This document shows positions 1 to 8,177 of a stretch of 40,012 bases of DNA, piece by piece. Under the pieces are notes generated by a model that saw nothing but the letters and a program-made list of their open reading frames with translations, was not told where the DNA came from and did not search any database. Every line of letters starts with the position of its first letter. Within the stretch, counting starts at the first letter, position 1. Position numbers and translations under genes: made by a program. The stretch comes from JAPUDQ01 sp049289035 (GTDB lineage: Bacteria; Patescibacteriota; Saccharimonadia; Saccharimonadales; Saccharimonadaceae), in NCBI GenBank assembly GCA_049289035.1, contig JBAQIV010000004.1, forward strand, positions 1 through 40,012, in the 5' to 3' direction.

Positions 1-53
1 GAAGTAAACTTCTCAATCAGATCGAGCCTACCCAGATGAGCTTGTTCGGGGGT

Positions 54-401
54 CTATGACCCATAGATCAGCTTGAACAGTTTGATGAAGCCGAATATGA
101 TCACGGCCAGCATCGCAAAGACATACAACGACCGCTTCAGTCCGTAGATCACGATGGTCATCACCACCAGCCCGATCATGCACGCCGGGAACCAGATGTT
201 GTTGAAGAAATCGCGTCCACCTTTGCTGTCGTCGGTGATAGCCACGTACATGACCGTCCCCAGCATGCCGAGCATCCCAGGGAGGACTACCCAGAAGTAG
301 TACTGGGCATCTCGCCGCTGTTCTTTGGCGACCCACTCCTTGTAGGTCTTGCCGACGAAGCGGGTCGAGGCAGACGGCCTGATGTAACGGAAAAACCACA
401 T
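54..401 (-). CDS. Small membrane protein of unknown function, three predicted TM segments
   Basis: I do not recognise this 115-aa protein. It has a basic, aromatic N-terminus followed by three hydrophobic stretches at about residues 35-56, 69-88 and 91-112, so it is probably an integral membrane protein with a short charged loop near 57-68. A Shine-Dalgarno-like AAGGA lies about 10 nt before the ATG, and a hairpin (422-443) sits in its presumed 5' UTR. It is divergent from the ABC-F gene at 536. The overlapping 123-aa frame starting at 399 is a shadow, because only this frame gives a plausible membrane protein with a ribosome binding site. No function can be assigned. Confidence 0.7.
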   Translation of the reverse strand: MWFFRYIRPSASTRFVGKTYKEWVAKEQRRDAQYYFWVVLPGMLGMLGTVMYVAITDDSKGGRDFFNNIWFPACMIGLVVMTIVIYGLKRSLYVFAMLAVIIFGFIKLFKLIYGS

Positions 402-421
402 GTCATGAGTCCTTAATCTAT

Positions 422-443
422 AGGTACGCTTTGTTGCGTACCT
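422..443. promoter_or_regulatory. 8-bp hairpin in the 5' leader of the 54-401 gene
   Basis: AGGTACGC and GCGTACCT pair perfectly around a 6-nt loop. The hairpin lies between AT-rich promoter-like sequence (about 458-478) and the start at 401. No U-run follows on either strand, so a simple terminator is unlikely. It could be a leader hairpin or an operator. Confidence 0.4.
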
Positions 444-515
444 GATGGGTTATGCGAAAAGTTAATATATTATATATCACTAAATGTAAGAATAGTCAAT
501 ACTTAGCGCATAGTG

Positions 516-524
516 TGCTATAAT
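516..524 (+). promoter_or_regulatory. Extended -10 promoter of the ABC-F gene
   Basis: TGC directly followed by a perfect TATAAT (519-524). The expected start site is about 531, only about 5 nt before the ATG at 536. No ribosome binding site fits in that leader, so the mRNA is probably leaderless. Confidence 0.65.
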
Positions 525-535
525 CAACCTCTGTT

Positions 536-2260
536 ATGATCGCTGACATATCTATCACCGAAAAATCGTTTGGCGCCAAGAGTTTGTACAAAAACCTGCG
601 GTTTTCTATAGGTGATAGCGAAAAAATCGGCGTCGTTGGGCGCAACGGTGTCGGCAAGTCGACATTACTTGGTATAGTAGCTGGAACAGATACGGATTTC
701 ACCGGGGATATTGTGTTTCGCCGTGGCGTGAGTATTGTGAGTAGTCGTCAGGAGCACCATGGCCATGAACACAAAACGGTACTGCAGTACATACTTGGCG
801 ACTTGCCAGAGTACGCTCAGCTCAGCCACATCATCGAAACCTACCCCGACACTATGGGCGACAATATGCGTAAAGTGGCGGAGTACACCGATGCGCTACA
901 GCGCTTTTCTGATCTGGGGTATTATCAAAACGAGCAGTTTATTGTGGAAGATCTCAAGCGAGTACAGATAGACGAAAGTAAAGCACACTGCCCGCTCGGC
1001 AGCCTCAGTGGCGGTCAAAAACGCTTGGTCGAAGTAGTCAAGATTATGCATAGCCATGCTCACTTGGCGCTCATCGACGAGCCGACCAACCATATGGACT
1101 ATGTCGCCAAGGGCAAATTTATAGATTGGATGCGCTCAGCCAGCGAAGCCATGCTGATCATCACTCATGACCGCGATGTGTTGCGAGCAGTCGATCGCAT
1201 CATCGAAATCCGCGACGGCGAGGCGCTTATATATAATGGCAATTATGACCAGTACCTTCGTCAGAACGCCATGAGTACGACCGGCGCCATGAACGAATAC
1301 GAAGTCGTGCAACGGCAGATTGCGAACCTACGCGACAAAGTAGTGCAATTTCGTCGTCTCAAAGAACGCGTCCGTGACCCTGATACCATCAAACAATTCA
1401 AACGCCGCGAACAGCAAGCAGCAGCCGAGCTCGCCGAGCTGGAAAAAATCGAGAAACCGACATTTTGGATCGACAAATCATCAGTCGAGAGTTTGGGACT
1501 CAAAAGTGGCGCACAGTATGAAAAATTCAAAGCGCGTACCATTCGTATTCATGGTGCGGGCGATGTGAACGGTCATGCGCGCGTGCTCGTGAGTGTGGAT
1601 GGTCTTCGTCTGGGATATGGTGAATCACCCCTGTTTGACCCTGTCTCATTTCAGTTACGCGAGGGCGAGCGGGTGGAGTTGCGCGGTCGCAATGGCGCGG
1701 GCAAGACGACGCTGATCAAAGCATTGCTTGCCACGGTGGTACATGATCATCATTCCTTGGCTCAGACCCGCTCGGCGCCACCTGATCGAGCTAGCGCGTC
1801 TTGCCTCGTTCCTGCCGGAAAGGCAGAGTCTTTGCGATGTTTTGCTGGCACCATCGACGTCGATAGCAAAGTGACGATCGGCCTCTACGAGCAAGAGGTC
1901 GGGCGTGAACTGTTTGACATGACACTCGGTGCGGCAATCGAATCAATGTATCTGTCCCGAGGGCTAAACATTACCGACACCAAAGTCCGACAGTTACTGA
2001 GCGACTACCTGTTTACGGCGAGTGACAAAGATGTACCGGTGGCGCAGTTGAGTGGTGGTCAAAAAGCCCGTTTGCAGCTGATCGCTATGATGGCAAATTC
2101 GCCTAACCTGCTGATACTTGACGAACCGACCAATCATCTCGACCTGCCAAGCATCGAAGAACTTGAAACGACCCTCAAAAACTACCGTGGTGCCATACTT
2201 TATGTATCCCACGATAGTTATTTTCAGTCTGCAATTGGCGGAACGGTCATTTCACTATAG
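536..2260 (+). CDS. ABC-F family ATPase (Uup/Ettd-type, ribosome-associated)
   Basis: This 574-aa protein has two ABC ATPase domains and no membrane segment, the ABC-F layout; members act on ribosomes as translation factors or antibiotic-protection proteins. Domain 1 has Walker A GRNGVGKS at 35-42, signature LSGGQ at 157-161 and Walker B with DEPTNHMD near 180-187. A charged inter-domain linker spans about 245-310. Domain 2 has Walker A GRNGAGKT at 384-391, signature LSGGQ at 505-509 and DEPTNHLD near 529-536. About 35 low-similarity residues (401-435) sit just after the second Walker A and look inserted. The start follows an extended -10 box almost directly. The subfamily cannot be fixed from sequence reading. 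Confidence 0.93.
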   Translation: MIADISITEKSFGAKSLYKNLRFSIGDSEKIGVVGRNGVGKSTLLGIVAGTDTDFTGDIVFRRGVSIVSSRQEHHGHEHKTVLQYILGDLPEYAQLSHIIETYPDTMGDNMRKVAEYTDALQRFSDLGYYQNEQFIVEDLKRVQIDESKAHCPLGSLSGGQKRLVEVVKIMHSHAHLALIDEPTNHMDYVAKGKFIDWMRSASEAMLIITHDRDVLRAVDRIIEIRDGEALIYNGNYDQYLRQNAMSTTGAMNEYEVVQRQIANLRDKVVQFRRLKERVRDPDTIKQFKRREQQAAAELAELEKIEKPTFWIDKSSVESLGLKSGAQYEKFKARTIRIHGAGDVNGHARVLVSVDGLRLGYGESPLFDPVSFQLREGERVELRGRNGAGKTTLIKALLATVVHDHHSLAQTRSAPPDRASASCLVPAGKAESLRCFAGTIDVDSKVTIGLYEQEVGRELFDMTLGAAIESMYLSRGLNITDTKVRQLLSDYLFTASDKDVPVAQLSGGQKARLQLIAMMANSPNLLILDEPTNHLDLPSIEELETTLKNYRGAILYVSHDSYFQSAIGGTVISL

Positions 2261-2300
2261 TTGGCCAATTGCCTCGCAGTATGACGCCGATTGAAACTAT

Positions 2301-3092
2301 TTATCGGTGTACACTGAACCGTCCAGTTTGTTTAGTAGGTAATGCTGCTTTTCCCATGTATCTCTTTGACCGAGCTTCATCCAAACCGGCATACGTACGA
2401 CGTAATTCGTCCAGATCGAGCTTTATCCCCGATGTGTCAAGCGCTTCGCACTTATTGATTAATTTTCCGACGTATAAAACTGCAGCATCAGCGCCGATAT
2501 GATGAGCTCCATACCGCCCTACAACATCGTCAATATAAGCTTGTATCGCAGCGGTGCCTATGCAGACCTCTTCCAGACCTTCTGGGATAGCGATAGTTCG
2601 CAGCTGTGTCCGTGGGTCAGACGGTGATTTAAAATAGTCTGGAATGTCAAGTTCGAGAGCAACCACGGCAGTAAGCACATCGGGCAATAAGACTATTTCG
2701 GGGTGGGCGCCCTCGCTGATAATTGCAGCTGACGGATGAGCATCGGCACGATCTGCTTTACTAAAGCCTGGCCACAACACTGGCTCGCCGGGGACGAGGG
2801 CGTCAAATTGCTGCAAGATCTGACCTTCAGGCAGGTCGGCCATAGTTAGGGAAGAGTCTATGAGATCAAGTACACGTACGAGCTTTCGCCTCTCGTCGAT
2901 GTGCGTCATAGGAAAACGCAGTGCTTGCCAACTCTCATTGATTAGGCTTGTCAATTCCACTGCTTTTTTGTCAGCATTTCGTCGTAATTGTTCCGTAGCC
3001 GAAGAAGTATGCCGTGCATTGTTTAACAAACCAACAATCTCACGCTCACTATATCTTCTCGGCTCCCCGTTCTCTCCTGGTATTACCGTCAT
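2301..3092 (-). CDS. Hypothetical protein, 263 aa
   Basis: I do not recognise this family. The protein is soluble, has no signal peptide or TM segment, and reads as mixed alpha/beta with an N-terminal helical, charged part (about 10-95) and a more hydrophobic middle (about 120-150). The start is well supported: AGGAG lies 6 nt before the ATG at 3092. It converges on the ABC-F gene, whose stop is 40 nt away, and is divergent from the ATP synthase operon. Codon use resembles its neighbours. It may be a lineage-restricted protein. Confidence 0.75.
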   Translation of the reverse strand: MTVIPGENGEPRRYSEREIVGLLNNARHTSSATEQLRRNADKKAVELTSLINESWQALRFPMTHIDERRKLVRVLDLIDSSLTMADLPEGQILQQFDALVPGEPVLWPGFSKADRADAHPSAAIISEGAHPEIVLLPDVLTAVVALELDIPDYFKSPSDPRTQLRTIAIPEGLEEVCIGTAAIQAYIDDVVGRYGAHHIGADAAVLYVGKLINKCEALDTSGIKLDLDELRRTYAGLDEARSKRYMGKAALPTKQTGRFSVHR

Positions 3093-3207
3093 ATCAATCT
3101 CCTCGTTTATACGACAAATTGTACGGTATATTTCAGCAAATATATAGGGCTTACGGTTAGACGAATCACTATAGTCCGTACTCGGCTAGACTAGATATTC
3201 TTTGATC

Positions 3208-3216
3208 TGGTATAGT
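3208..3216 (+). promoter_or_regulatory. Extended -10 promoter of the ATP synthase operon
   Basis: TGG followed by TATAGT (3211-3216). Predicted transcription start about 3223, five nt before the ATG at 3228. No -35 consensus is evident, as expected for an extended -10 promoter. It is the only clear promoter ahead of the operon. Confidence 0.6.
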
Positions 3217-3227
3217 AGATACTAGAT

Positions 3228-3488
3228 ATGAAATCTGACGGTCATGACACAGGCCATGTTGCTGATGGACAGCGCACTTCTCTGCGCCGCGTTGTCGTAC
3301 GCGACCTCTTGACGGTTACGTGGCGGATGCTAATACCGACGATGATCGGACTGTTTGGCGGCATGTATATTGATACGCTTGTTGGCTCATCGCCTGTTGG
3401 GTTTTTGGTCGGGGCTAGTGTCGGCTTTGTCTGTGGCATTTTACTCGCTCTGCGTGTCCTGGCGGCAGTGAAAGGTGCTACGTCATGA
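3228..3488 (+). CDS. AtpZ/AtpI-like small membrane protein of the ATP synthase operon
   Basis: This 86-aa protein has a basic soluble N-terminus (to about residue 30) and two TM helices at about 33-52 and 55-78 joined by a short loop with a Pro. The pattern of Gly and Asp at the end of TM1 and a second Gly-rich helix is typical of the AtpZ/AtpI family, which helps c-ring assembly or Mg/Ca transport in other bacteria. It opens the operon and overlaps atpB by 4 nt (ATGA), implying translational coupling. Its own mRNA appears leaderless. The AtpZ versus AtpI label is uncertain; its place in the operon is clear. Confidence 0.8.
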   Translation: MKSDGHDTGHVADGQRTSLRRVVVRDLLTVTWRMLIPTMIGLFGGMYIDTLVGSSPVGFLVGASVGFVCGILLALRVLAAVKGATS

Positions 3489-4279
3489 TGCCGCTTATCG
3501 CAAGCACAGGACCGCATATTAGCATAAAAGCTGAAGAAGTGTTCCATGTTGCTGGCATAGCAGTGACGAACTCCATGTTGCTTGGCTTTGTCGGCTACGC
3601 AATCATCATTGCACTTGCGATTACTTTGGCGCGCGGTATTCAAAACGGCTCACGGAGCCGTTTTGTGTTGGCTGGACAGTGGCTGTTTGAGGTATTGTAT
3701 AGTATGACCGCTGACGTGCTTGGCGATAAACGCTTGGCTCGTCGTGTTGCCCCGCTTGCTATTACAATATTTTTCGTCGTGCTTGTCAGCAACTGGTTGG
3801 GCACTATGCCGGGTGTTGGGCCGATACATTGGGGTGATGCCCCGCTCTTTCGTGGCCTGGCGGCTGACCTCAACTTTACTTTTGCGCTTGCGCTCGTGAC
3901 CATGGTGGCGGTCCAGCTCTACGCTATCAAACAGCACGGTCTGTGGGGCAACGCCAAACGCTACCTGATAAACCCGCTGACAAACCCTGTTGGCACTTTT
4001 GAGGGTATCCTCGAGTTTATCGGCGAATTTTCGCGTTTTGTGGCACTCAGTATGCGGTTGTTTGGCAATGTGTTTGGCGGCGAGGTGCTGCTGGTCGTGA
4101 TCGCGTATCTGTCAAGCTGGCTTGGGTTCTTGCCGCTCCCGATATTTATGGGATTTGAATTATTTATCGGCGCACTGCAAGCGTTTGTTTTCTATATGCT
4201 TACCATCATTTTCATATCTCTGGCCGTCTCGCACGGTGATCACGGAGCTGAGGCGCATGGTAAGGAAGCAACAGCATAA
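3485..4279 (+). CDS. atpB: ATP synthase Fo subunit a
   Basis: Subunit a forms the proton half-channels next to the c-ring. The 264-aa protein has five or more hydrophobic helices and the diagnostic block LSMRLFGNVFGGE near 188-200, which contains the essential channel arginine (R191) and the conserved Asn. A second conserved block, LGFLPLPIFMGFELFIGALQ, lies near the C-terminus. The start overlaps the previous gene by ATGA. The His/Glu-rich tail after about residue 250 is not part of the core fold. Confidence 0.97.
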   Translation: MMPLIASTGPHISIKAEEVFHVAGIAVTNSMLLGFVGYAIIIALAITLARGIQNGSRSRFVLAGQWLFEVLYSMTADVLGDKRLARRVAPLAITIFFVVLVSNWLGTMPGVGPIHWGDAPLFRGLAADLNFTFALALVTMVAVQLYAIKQHGLWGNAKRYLINPLTNPVGTFEGILEFIGEFSRFVALSMRLFGNVFGGEVLLVVIAYLSSWLGFLPLPIFMGFELFIGALQAFVFYMLTIIFISLAVSHGDHGAEAHGKEATA

Positions 4280-4299
4280 TAAATAAAGGAGAAATAACT

Positions 4300-4512
4300 A
4301 TGGAATCACTTGCTTTTGGTCTCGCCTACGCGATTGGCGCCGGACTGTGTGGTGTCGGCATTGGCATGATCGGTGCAGCTGCCCTTAACGCCGCTGGTCG
4401 CAACCCGGAAAAGCTTAACGAGCTCCGTACGCTCATGATCACAGCCATCGTGTTTGTCGACGCTCTAGCTATCATCGGTCTTGTGGTGGCGCTGATGATC
4501 AAGTTCTTGTAG
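4300..4512 (+). CDS. atpE: ATP synthase Fo subunit c
   Basis: This 70-aa hairpin of two TM helices builds the rotor ring. Helix 1 carries a Gly-rich pattern (about 13-25), the polar loop reads GRNPE at 33-37 (Asn where Gln is usual in RQP), and helix 2 contains the ion-binding carboxylate D54 in FVDALAIIG. The Na+-site residues (Gln in helix 1, Glu followed by Ser/Thr in helix 2) are absent, so proton coupling is inferred. GGAG lies about 9 nt before the ATG. Confidence 0.97.
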   Translation: MESLAFGLAYAIGAGLCGVGIGMIGAAALNAAGRNPEKLNELRTLMITAIVFVDALAIIGLVVALMIKFL

Positions 4513-4531
4513 GTCTGGGAATTAACATCGC

Positions 4532-5092
4532 ATGATTGACGTTTTATCACAGGTTGCGGCGGCCGAAACTGCCGAACACGCTACGGCGGGTGCTCAAGCA
4601 GATTTACTTGGTGCGCTCGGAATTAGCTGGCAGTCATTGATTATACAATTGGCATCGTTTGTCATACTGTTTTTGCTACTGAAAAAATTTGTCTTTCCGG
4701 CACTGTTTGCTGCTCTCGACAAGCGTGAAAAAGTGATCGCTGCCTCGGTCGATGCCGCAGCCGATGCTCAAAAAGCCGCGGAAAAAGCCCAGGCCGATGT
4801 GCGGCGCCAGCTTGACGAAGCCAAAAAACAAGCCGCTGTAATCGTCGAAACAGCTCACACTGAAGCCACGCAGGTTGTTGAAGAGGCAGAAGCCAGAGCG
4901 AACAAGCGTGCCGAGCATCTGGTTTCCCAAGCTGAGAGTCGCTTGAGCCAAGATATCGAAAAAGCCCGCCAAGACCTGCGCAAGGAGATGCTGCACCTCG
5001 TGACTAAAGCGACAACCACAGTGATTGGCGAAAAGATGACGGCCGAAACTGACAAAAAACTGATTGCCCGTGCCGTCAAGGAGGCGCAGTAG
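4532..5092 (+). CDS. atpF: ATP synthase Fo subunit b
   Basis: Subunit b is the peripheral stalk. The 186-aa protein has a short N-terminal extension, one TM helix at about 34-57, then a long Ala/Lys/Glu-rich amphipathic helix that forms the right-handed coiled-coil stalk. The conserved region after the TM (FPALFAALDKREKVI) is visible. It lies 19 nt after atpE and 2 nt before atpH. Only one b-type gene is present, so a homodimer is expected. Confidence 0.95.
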   Translation: MIDVLSQVAAAETAEHATAGAQADLLGALGISWQSLIIQLASFVILFLLLKKFVFPALFAALDKREKVIAASVDAAADAQKAAEKAQADVRRQLDEAKKQAAVIVETAHTEATQVVEEAEARANKRAEHLVSQAESRLSQDIEKARQDLRKEMLHLVTKATTTVIGEKMTAETDKKLIARAVKEAQ

Positions 5093-5094
5093 CT

Positions 5095-5463
5095 ATGGCA
5101 CGCCGTCTCGTGGCGCATCATATAGCGCATCGTATCGCCGATGGATCGCTTTCGATCCCGTCAGCCATGCAGCAATTAGCAGCTTATCTGATTGTTCACC
5201 GCGAGACTAAACAAACGGCTCGCTATGTCGCCGACATTGAGCGAGAACTTGGGGCGGCTGGACTGGTCGTCGCAGACGTGGTCACAGCGCGACCGATTGA
5301 CGCGGCGTTGCGTCAGGCTATCCGAGCATTGCTTGGTGCGCCCGATGCAGTATTGCGTGAATCGATCGACCCATCACTTATAGGGGGCGTAATTGTTCGT
5401 GCGGGTGGTCGTGAATTAGATGGCTCGGTACGAACAAAATTGCAAAGACTGAGGAGTACCTAA
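5095..5463 (+). CDS. atpH: ATP synthase F1 subunit delta, short form
   Basis: The 122-aa protein is much shorter than the usual delta of about 175-180 aa. Its C-terminal part has the OSCP/delta signature: a DPSLIGGVIVRAG block near 92-104 followed by LDGSV and a basic end. Identity therefore rests on this C-terminal motif and on position between atpF and atpA. The N-terminal six-helix domain that caps the F1 crown is reduced. The gene runs intact from ATG to stop with no frameshift, so the shortness looks genuine. Confidence 0.9.
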   Translation: MARRLVAHHIAHRIADGSLSIPSAMQQLAAYLIVHRETKQTARYVADIERELGAAGLVVADVVTARPIDAALRQAIRALLGAPDAVLRESIDPSLIGGVIVRAGGRELDGSVRTKLQRLRST

Positions 5464-5477
5464 GGTAAAGGAGATAT

Positions 5478-7004
5478 ATGGCAGATCTAGATGTAGCATC
5501 ATTATCGCAAGAACTTGAAGCCGCTATTGCAAACATGCAAGTCACGGCCGACATGGCCGAGACCGGAGTCGTGACTAGGGTTGGTGACGGTGTGGCCTGG
5601 ATATATGGACTCAGTTCGGCTGGCTATGCCGAGGTAGTAAACATACAAACCGACCATGGTGATGTCGAAGCGTTTGTGTTAAACCTCATGGAAGACGAGA
5701 TTGGTGCAGTGTTGCTCGGCGATGACCGTAGCGTCAAGGCTGGTGATAGCGTGTCGCTGAGCGGCAAAGCGCTACAGGTACCGACCGGCGAGGCACTGCT
5801 CGGACGAGTCGTCGATCCACTTGGTCGCCCACTCGATGGCAAAGGCGACATCGCGACGAAAACCTATGGCGCTATCGAGACGCCTGCCCCAGGGGTAAAA
5901 GACCGCAAAGGGGTACACGAACCCATGATGACGGGGCTGCTTGCAATTGACACTATGGTGCCGATCGGTCGCGGTCAGCGCGAGCTGATCATCGGCGATC
6001 GCCAAACCGGTAAGACGGCGATTGCAATCGACACGATGATCAACCAAGGCCGTCAAAAAACTGGCGTCGTCAACGTCTATGTTGCGGTTGGCCAAAAACT
6101 GAGCAAGATTGCTCGTATTGTTGATCGGCTCACCCAGGAGGGCGTGATGGATCAGACGATCGTTGTCGCGACTGGCCCGAGCGACCCAGCGTCACTGCTC
6201 TACCTGGCGCCATATGCCGGTGCCGCTATGGGTGAGTATTTCCGCGACAACAAAGGCCACGCGCTCATCATCTACGATGACCTGACCAAACACGCCGTGG
6301 CGTATCGTCAAATGTCACTGCTGCTGCGTCGCCCACCAGGTCGCGAAGCGTACCCTGGTGACGTGTTTTATCTGCACTCTCGGTTGCTGGAGCGCGCCGC
6401 AAAGCTGAGCGATGAACTCGGTGGCGGTAGTCTCACGGCACTACCAATTATTGAAACGCAGGCTGGCGACATCAGCGCGTATATTCCGACCAATGTGATT
6501 TCGATCACTGACGGTCAGATATTTCTCGAAACTGATCTGTTTTACCAGGGTATTCGCCCGGCTATTTCGGTCGGTCTCTCGGTCTCGCGTGTCGGTGGCT
6601 CTGCCCAGACCAAAGCAGTTAAATCAGTCAGCGGTTCACTTCGTCTCAACTTGGCTCAATACCGTGAACTGGCTGCCTTTGCGCAGTTCGGCAGCGACCT
6701 CGACAAAGAGACGCAGCAACGACTGGCCCGTGGTGTTCGTCTGACCGAGCTCCTCAAACAGCCACAGTACCAGCCTATGGGCGTCTGGGAGCAGACCGCC
6801 GTGCTCATGGCTGCCAACGCTGGTCATTTCGACGAAGTGCCGATCGACCAAGTGAACGACGCCAAAGCTGCCCTGCTAACTACTCTGTGGGCCGACCACA
6901 AAGACGTCATGCGCCAGCTAAACAAAGGCGACAAACCAGATGATGCCATAGCTGCTGTGGTCGAAAAAGCCGCCGTCAAAGTGATGAAAGGATTCCAACT
7001 ATGA
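5478..7004 (+). CDS. atpA: ATP synthase F1 subunit alpha
   Basis: Non-catalytic nucleotide-binding subunit of F1. The 508 aa match the usual length. Walker A GDRQTGKT is at 173-180, the Walker B region near 265 reads ALIIYDD, and the PGREAYPGDVFYLHSRLLERA block follows. The ATP synthase alpha/beta signature region (RPAISVGLSVSRVGGSAQ) contains the arginine finger. AGGAG is 6 nt before the ATG. The stop overlaps the next small gene (ATGA). Confidence 0.98.
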   Translation: MADLDVASLSQELEAAIANMQVTADMAETGVVTRVGDGVAWIYGLSSAGYAEVVNIQTDHGDVEAFVLNLMEDEIGAVLLGDDRSVKAGDSVSLSGKALQVPTGEALLGRVVDPLGRPLDGKGDIATKTYGAIETPAPGVKDRKGVHEPMMTGLLAIDTMVPIGRGQRELIIGDRQTGKTAIAIDTMINQGRQKTGVVNVYVAVGQKLSKIARIVDRLTQEGVMDQTIVVATGPSDPASLLYLAPYAGAAMGEYFRDNKGHALIIYDDLTKHAVAYRQMSLLLRRPPGREAYPGDVFYLHSRLLERAAKLSDELGGGSLTALPIIETQAGDISAYIPTNVISITDGQIFLETDLFYQGIRPAISVGLSVSRVGGSAQTKAVKSVSGSLRLNLAQYRELAAFAQFGSDLDKETQQRLARGVRLTELLKQPQYQPMGVWEQTAVLMAANAGHFDEVPIDQVNDAKAALLTTLWADHKDVMRQLNKGDKPDDAIAAVVEKAAVKVMKGFQL

Positions 7005-7213
7005 GTATTGGCACAGATGGATTCGGCGAGACTCCAGAAGGCCGAGCGTGGAGTAAGGCAAATGAACAAGACAGAGTTGAAGGAGAAATTGCTCGAAAGG
7101 CAGCTTTAATTGTTGACCTTATCACTGGTAATCCCACTATGCCAAAAGATCAATTAGATGCAGAAGTCCGTAAAATACTTCGCGGTGTAATAATCGGGGA
7201 GAATAATGGCTAG
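7001..7213 (+). CDS. Unknown 70-aa protein inserted between atpA and atpG
   Basis: I do not recognise this protein. It is small, soluble and charged, with a likely helix over about 20-45 and a second near 50-66. It overlaps atpA by 4 nt (ATGA) and runs 8 nt into atpG, so it is woven into the operon and probably co-translated. Its codons are visibly more AT-rich than those of atpA and atpG, which may indicate later acquisition. In standard F1 operons atpG directly follows atpA. It could be an accessory or regulatory subunit, but nothing in the sequence proves that. Confidence 0.7.
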   Translation: MSIGTDGFGETPEGRAWSKANEQDRVEGEIARKAALIVDLITGNPTMPKDQLDAEVRKILRGVIIGENNG

Positions 7214-8072
7214 TACTCGTCAAATCAAGAGCCGCATACGATCTGTCAAATCAAACAAACAGATTACTAAGGCTATGGAGCTGGTGGCGGCAAGTAAATT
7301 ACGCCGAGCTCAAGATGCGACGAAAGCGTCATCGCCCTATGCTATGGCGGCACGCGAACTGCTGACGCAGCTTGGCCACAAGACAGACGTACGTCACAAT
7401 ATATTTTATGACAAGCGTCCGGTCAAGACGCACCTAGTCGTACTCATCACGAGCGATCGTGGCCTGGCCGGTTCGTTTAACGCCAATGCTATAAAGCAGT
7501 GCATTGCCATCTTACAGGCCGACAGAAAAGCCGGAATTACAACGACATTGCTATGCGTTGGCAAAAAAGGCGCGCAATTTGCGGCCAAGATAGAGGGCGT
7601 CGATATCATCGGCGCGTACCCTGCCCTCCCCGATCATATGAGTGCTGCCGATATCCGTCCTATCCTCGTGGCTGCAGTTGACCAATACATAGACGAACAT
7701 GTAGATGCAGTTGACATAGTCACAACCAAATTTGTCAATAGTTTCACCCAGGTTGCCGTGACGATCCCGTTGCTACCGGCAGTGTTTGAGACAACTGACG
7801 TGTCAGCCGACATACGTATGTCGTATTTTGAGCCCACGCTCGACGAAGTGCTCGAAGGCGCTACGATTCGTCTGCTTGAAACGCAGTTGTACCAGGCTAT
7901 TCTCGATGCCCGCGCCAGCGAGCACAGCATGCGCCGCGTGGCTATGAAAAATGCCACCGACAACGCCACCGACCTAGTCGACGACCTGACACTCGAGATG
8001 AACAAAGTCCGTCAAAGTGCGATCACACAGGAGTTGTCTGAGATTAGTGCCGGAGTGGAGGCGATGAAATAG
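7206..8072 (+). CDS. atpG: ATP synthase F1 subunit gamma
   Basis: Gamma is the rotor shaft inside F1. The 288-aa protein has the conserved N-terminal helix with MELVAASKLRRAQ near 20-32 and the C-terminal helix with MKNATDNA near 245-252, which pair as the shaft coiled coil. The central Rossmann-like domain contains LITSDRGLAGSFNAN near 81-95. It starts inside the preceding small gene. About 105 nt separate it from atpD, filled by a palindromic repeat. Confidence 0.97.
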   Translation: MASTRQIKSRIRSVKSNKQITKAMELVAASKLRRAQDATKASSPYAMAARELLTQLGHKTDVRHNIFYDKRPVKTHLVVLITSDRGLAGSFNANAIKQCIAILQADRKAGITTTLLCVGKKGAQFAAKIEGVDIIGAYPALPDHMSAADIRPILVAAVDQYIDEHVDAVDIVTTKFVNSFTQVAVTIPLLPAVFETTDVSADIRMSYFEPTLDEVLEGATIRLLETQLYQAILDARASEHSMRRVAMKNATDNATDLVDDLTLEMNKVRQSAITQELSEISAGVEAMK

Positions 8073-8074
8073 TA

Positions 8075-8144
8075 TGCAATATGGGATATGCAACAAGCAA
8101 AATGGTACGAAAGCCATGTTGCATATTGCATGCCCCATGTTGCC
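8075..8144. repeat. Palindromic dispersed repeat, copy 1 (between atpG and atpD)
   Basis: Two 31-nt arms (8075-8105 and 8114-8144) are inverted copies matching at 24 of 31 positions, around an 8-nt loop. Several mismatches are G-U in RNA, so the transcript would fold. The same family occurs at 31258-31335, and 8081-8105 is identical to 25 nt inside the dus gene (10542-10566, opposite strand). It lies inside the atp transcript. Confidence 0.85.
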
Positions 8145-8177
8145 AGATAAATGTGCAACAAAGAAAGGAATTATACT

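Noticed and set aside
8151..8177. Longer atpD start at 8151
   Set aside because: No ribosome binding site at the upstream ATG; the one at 8178 has AGGAA at 7 nt.
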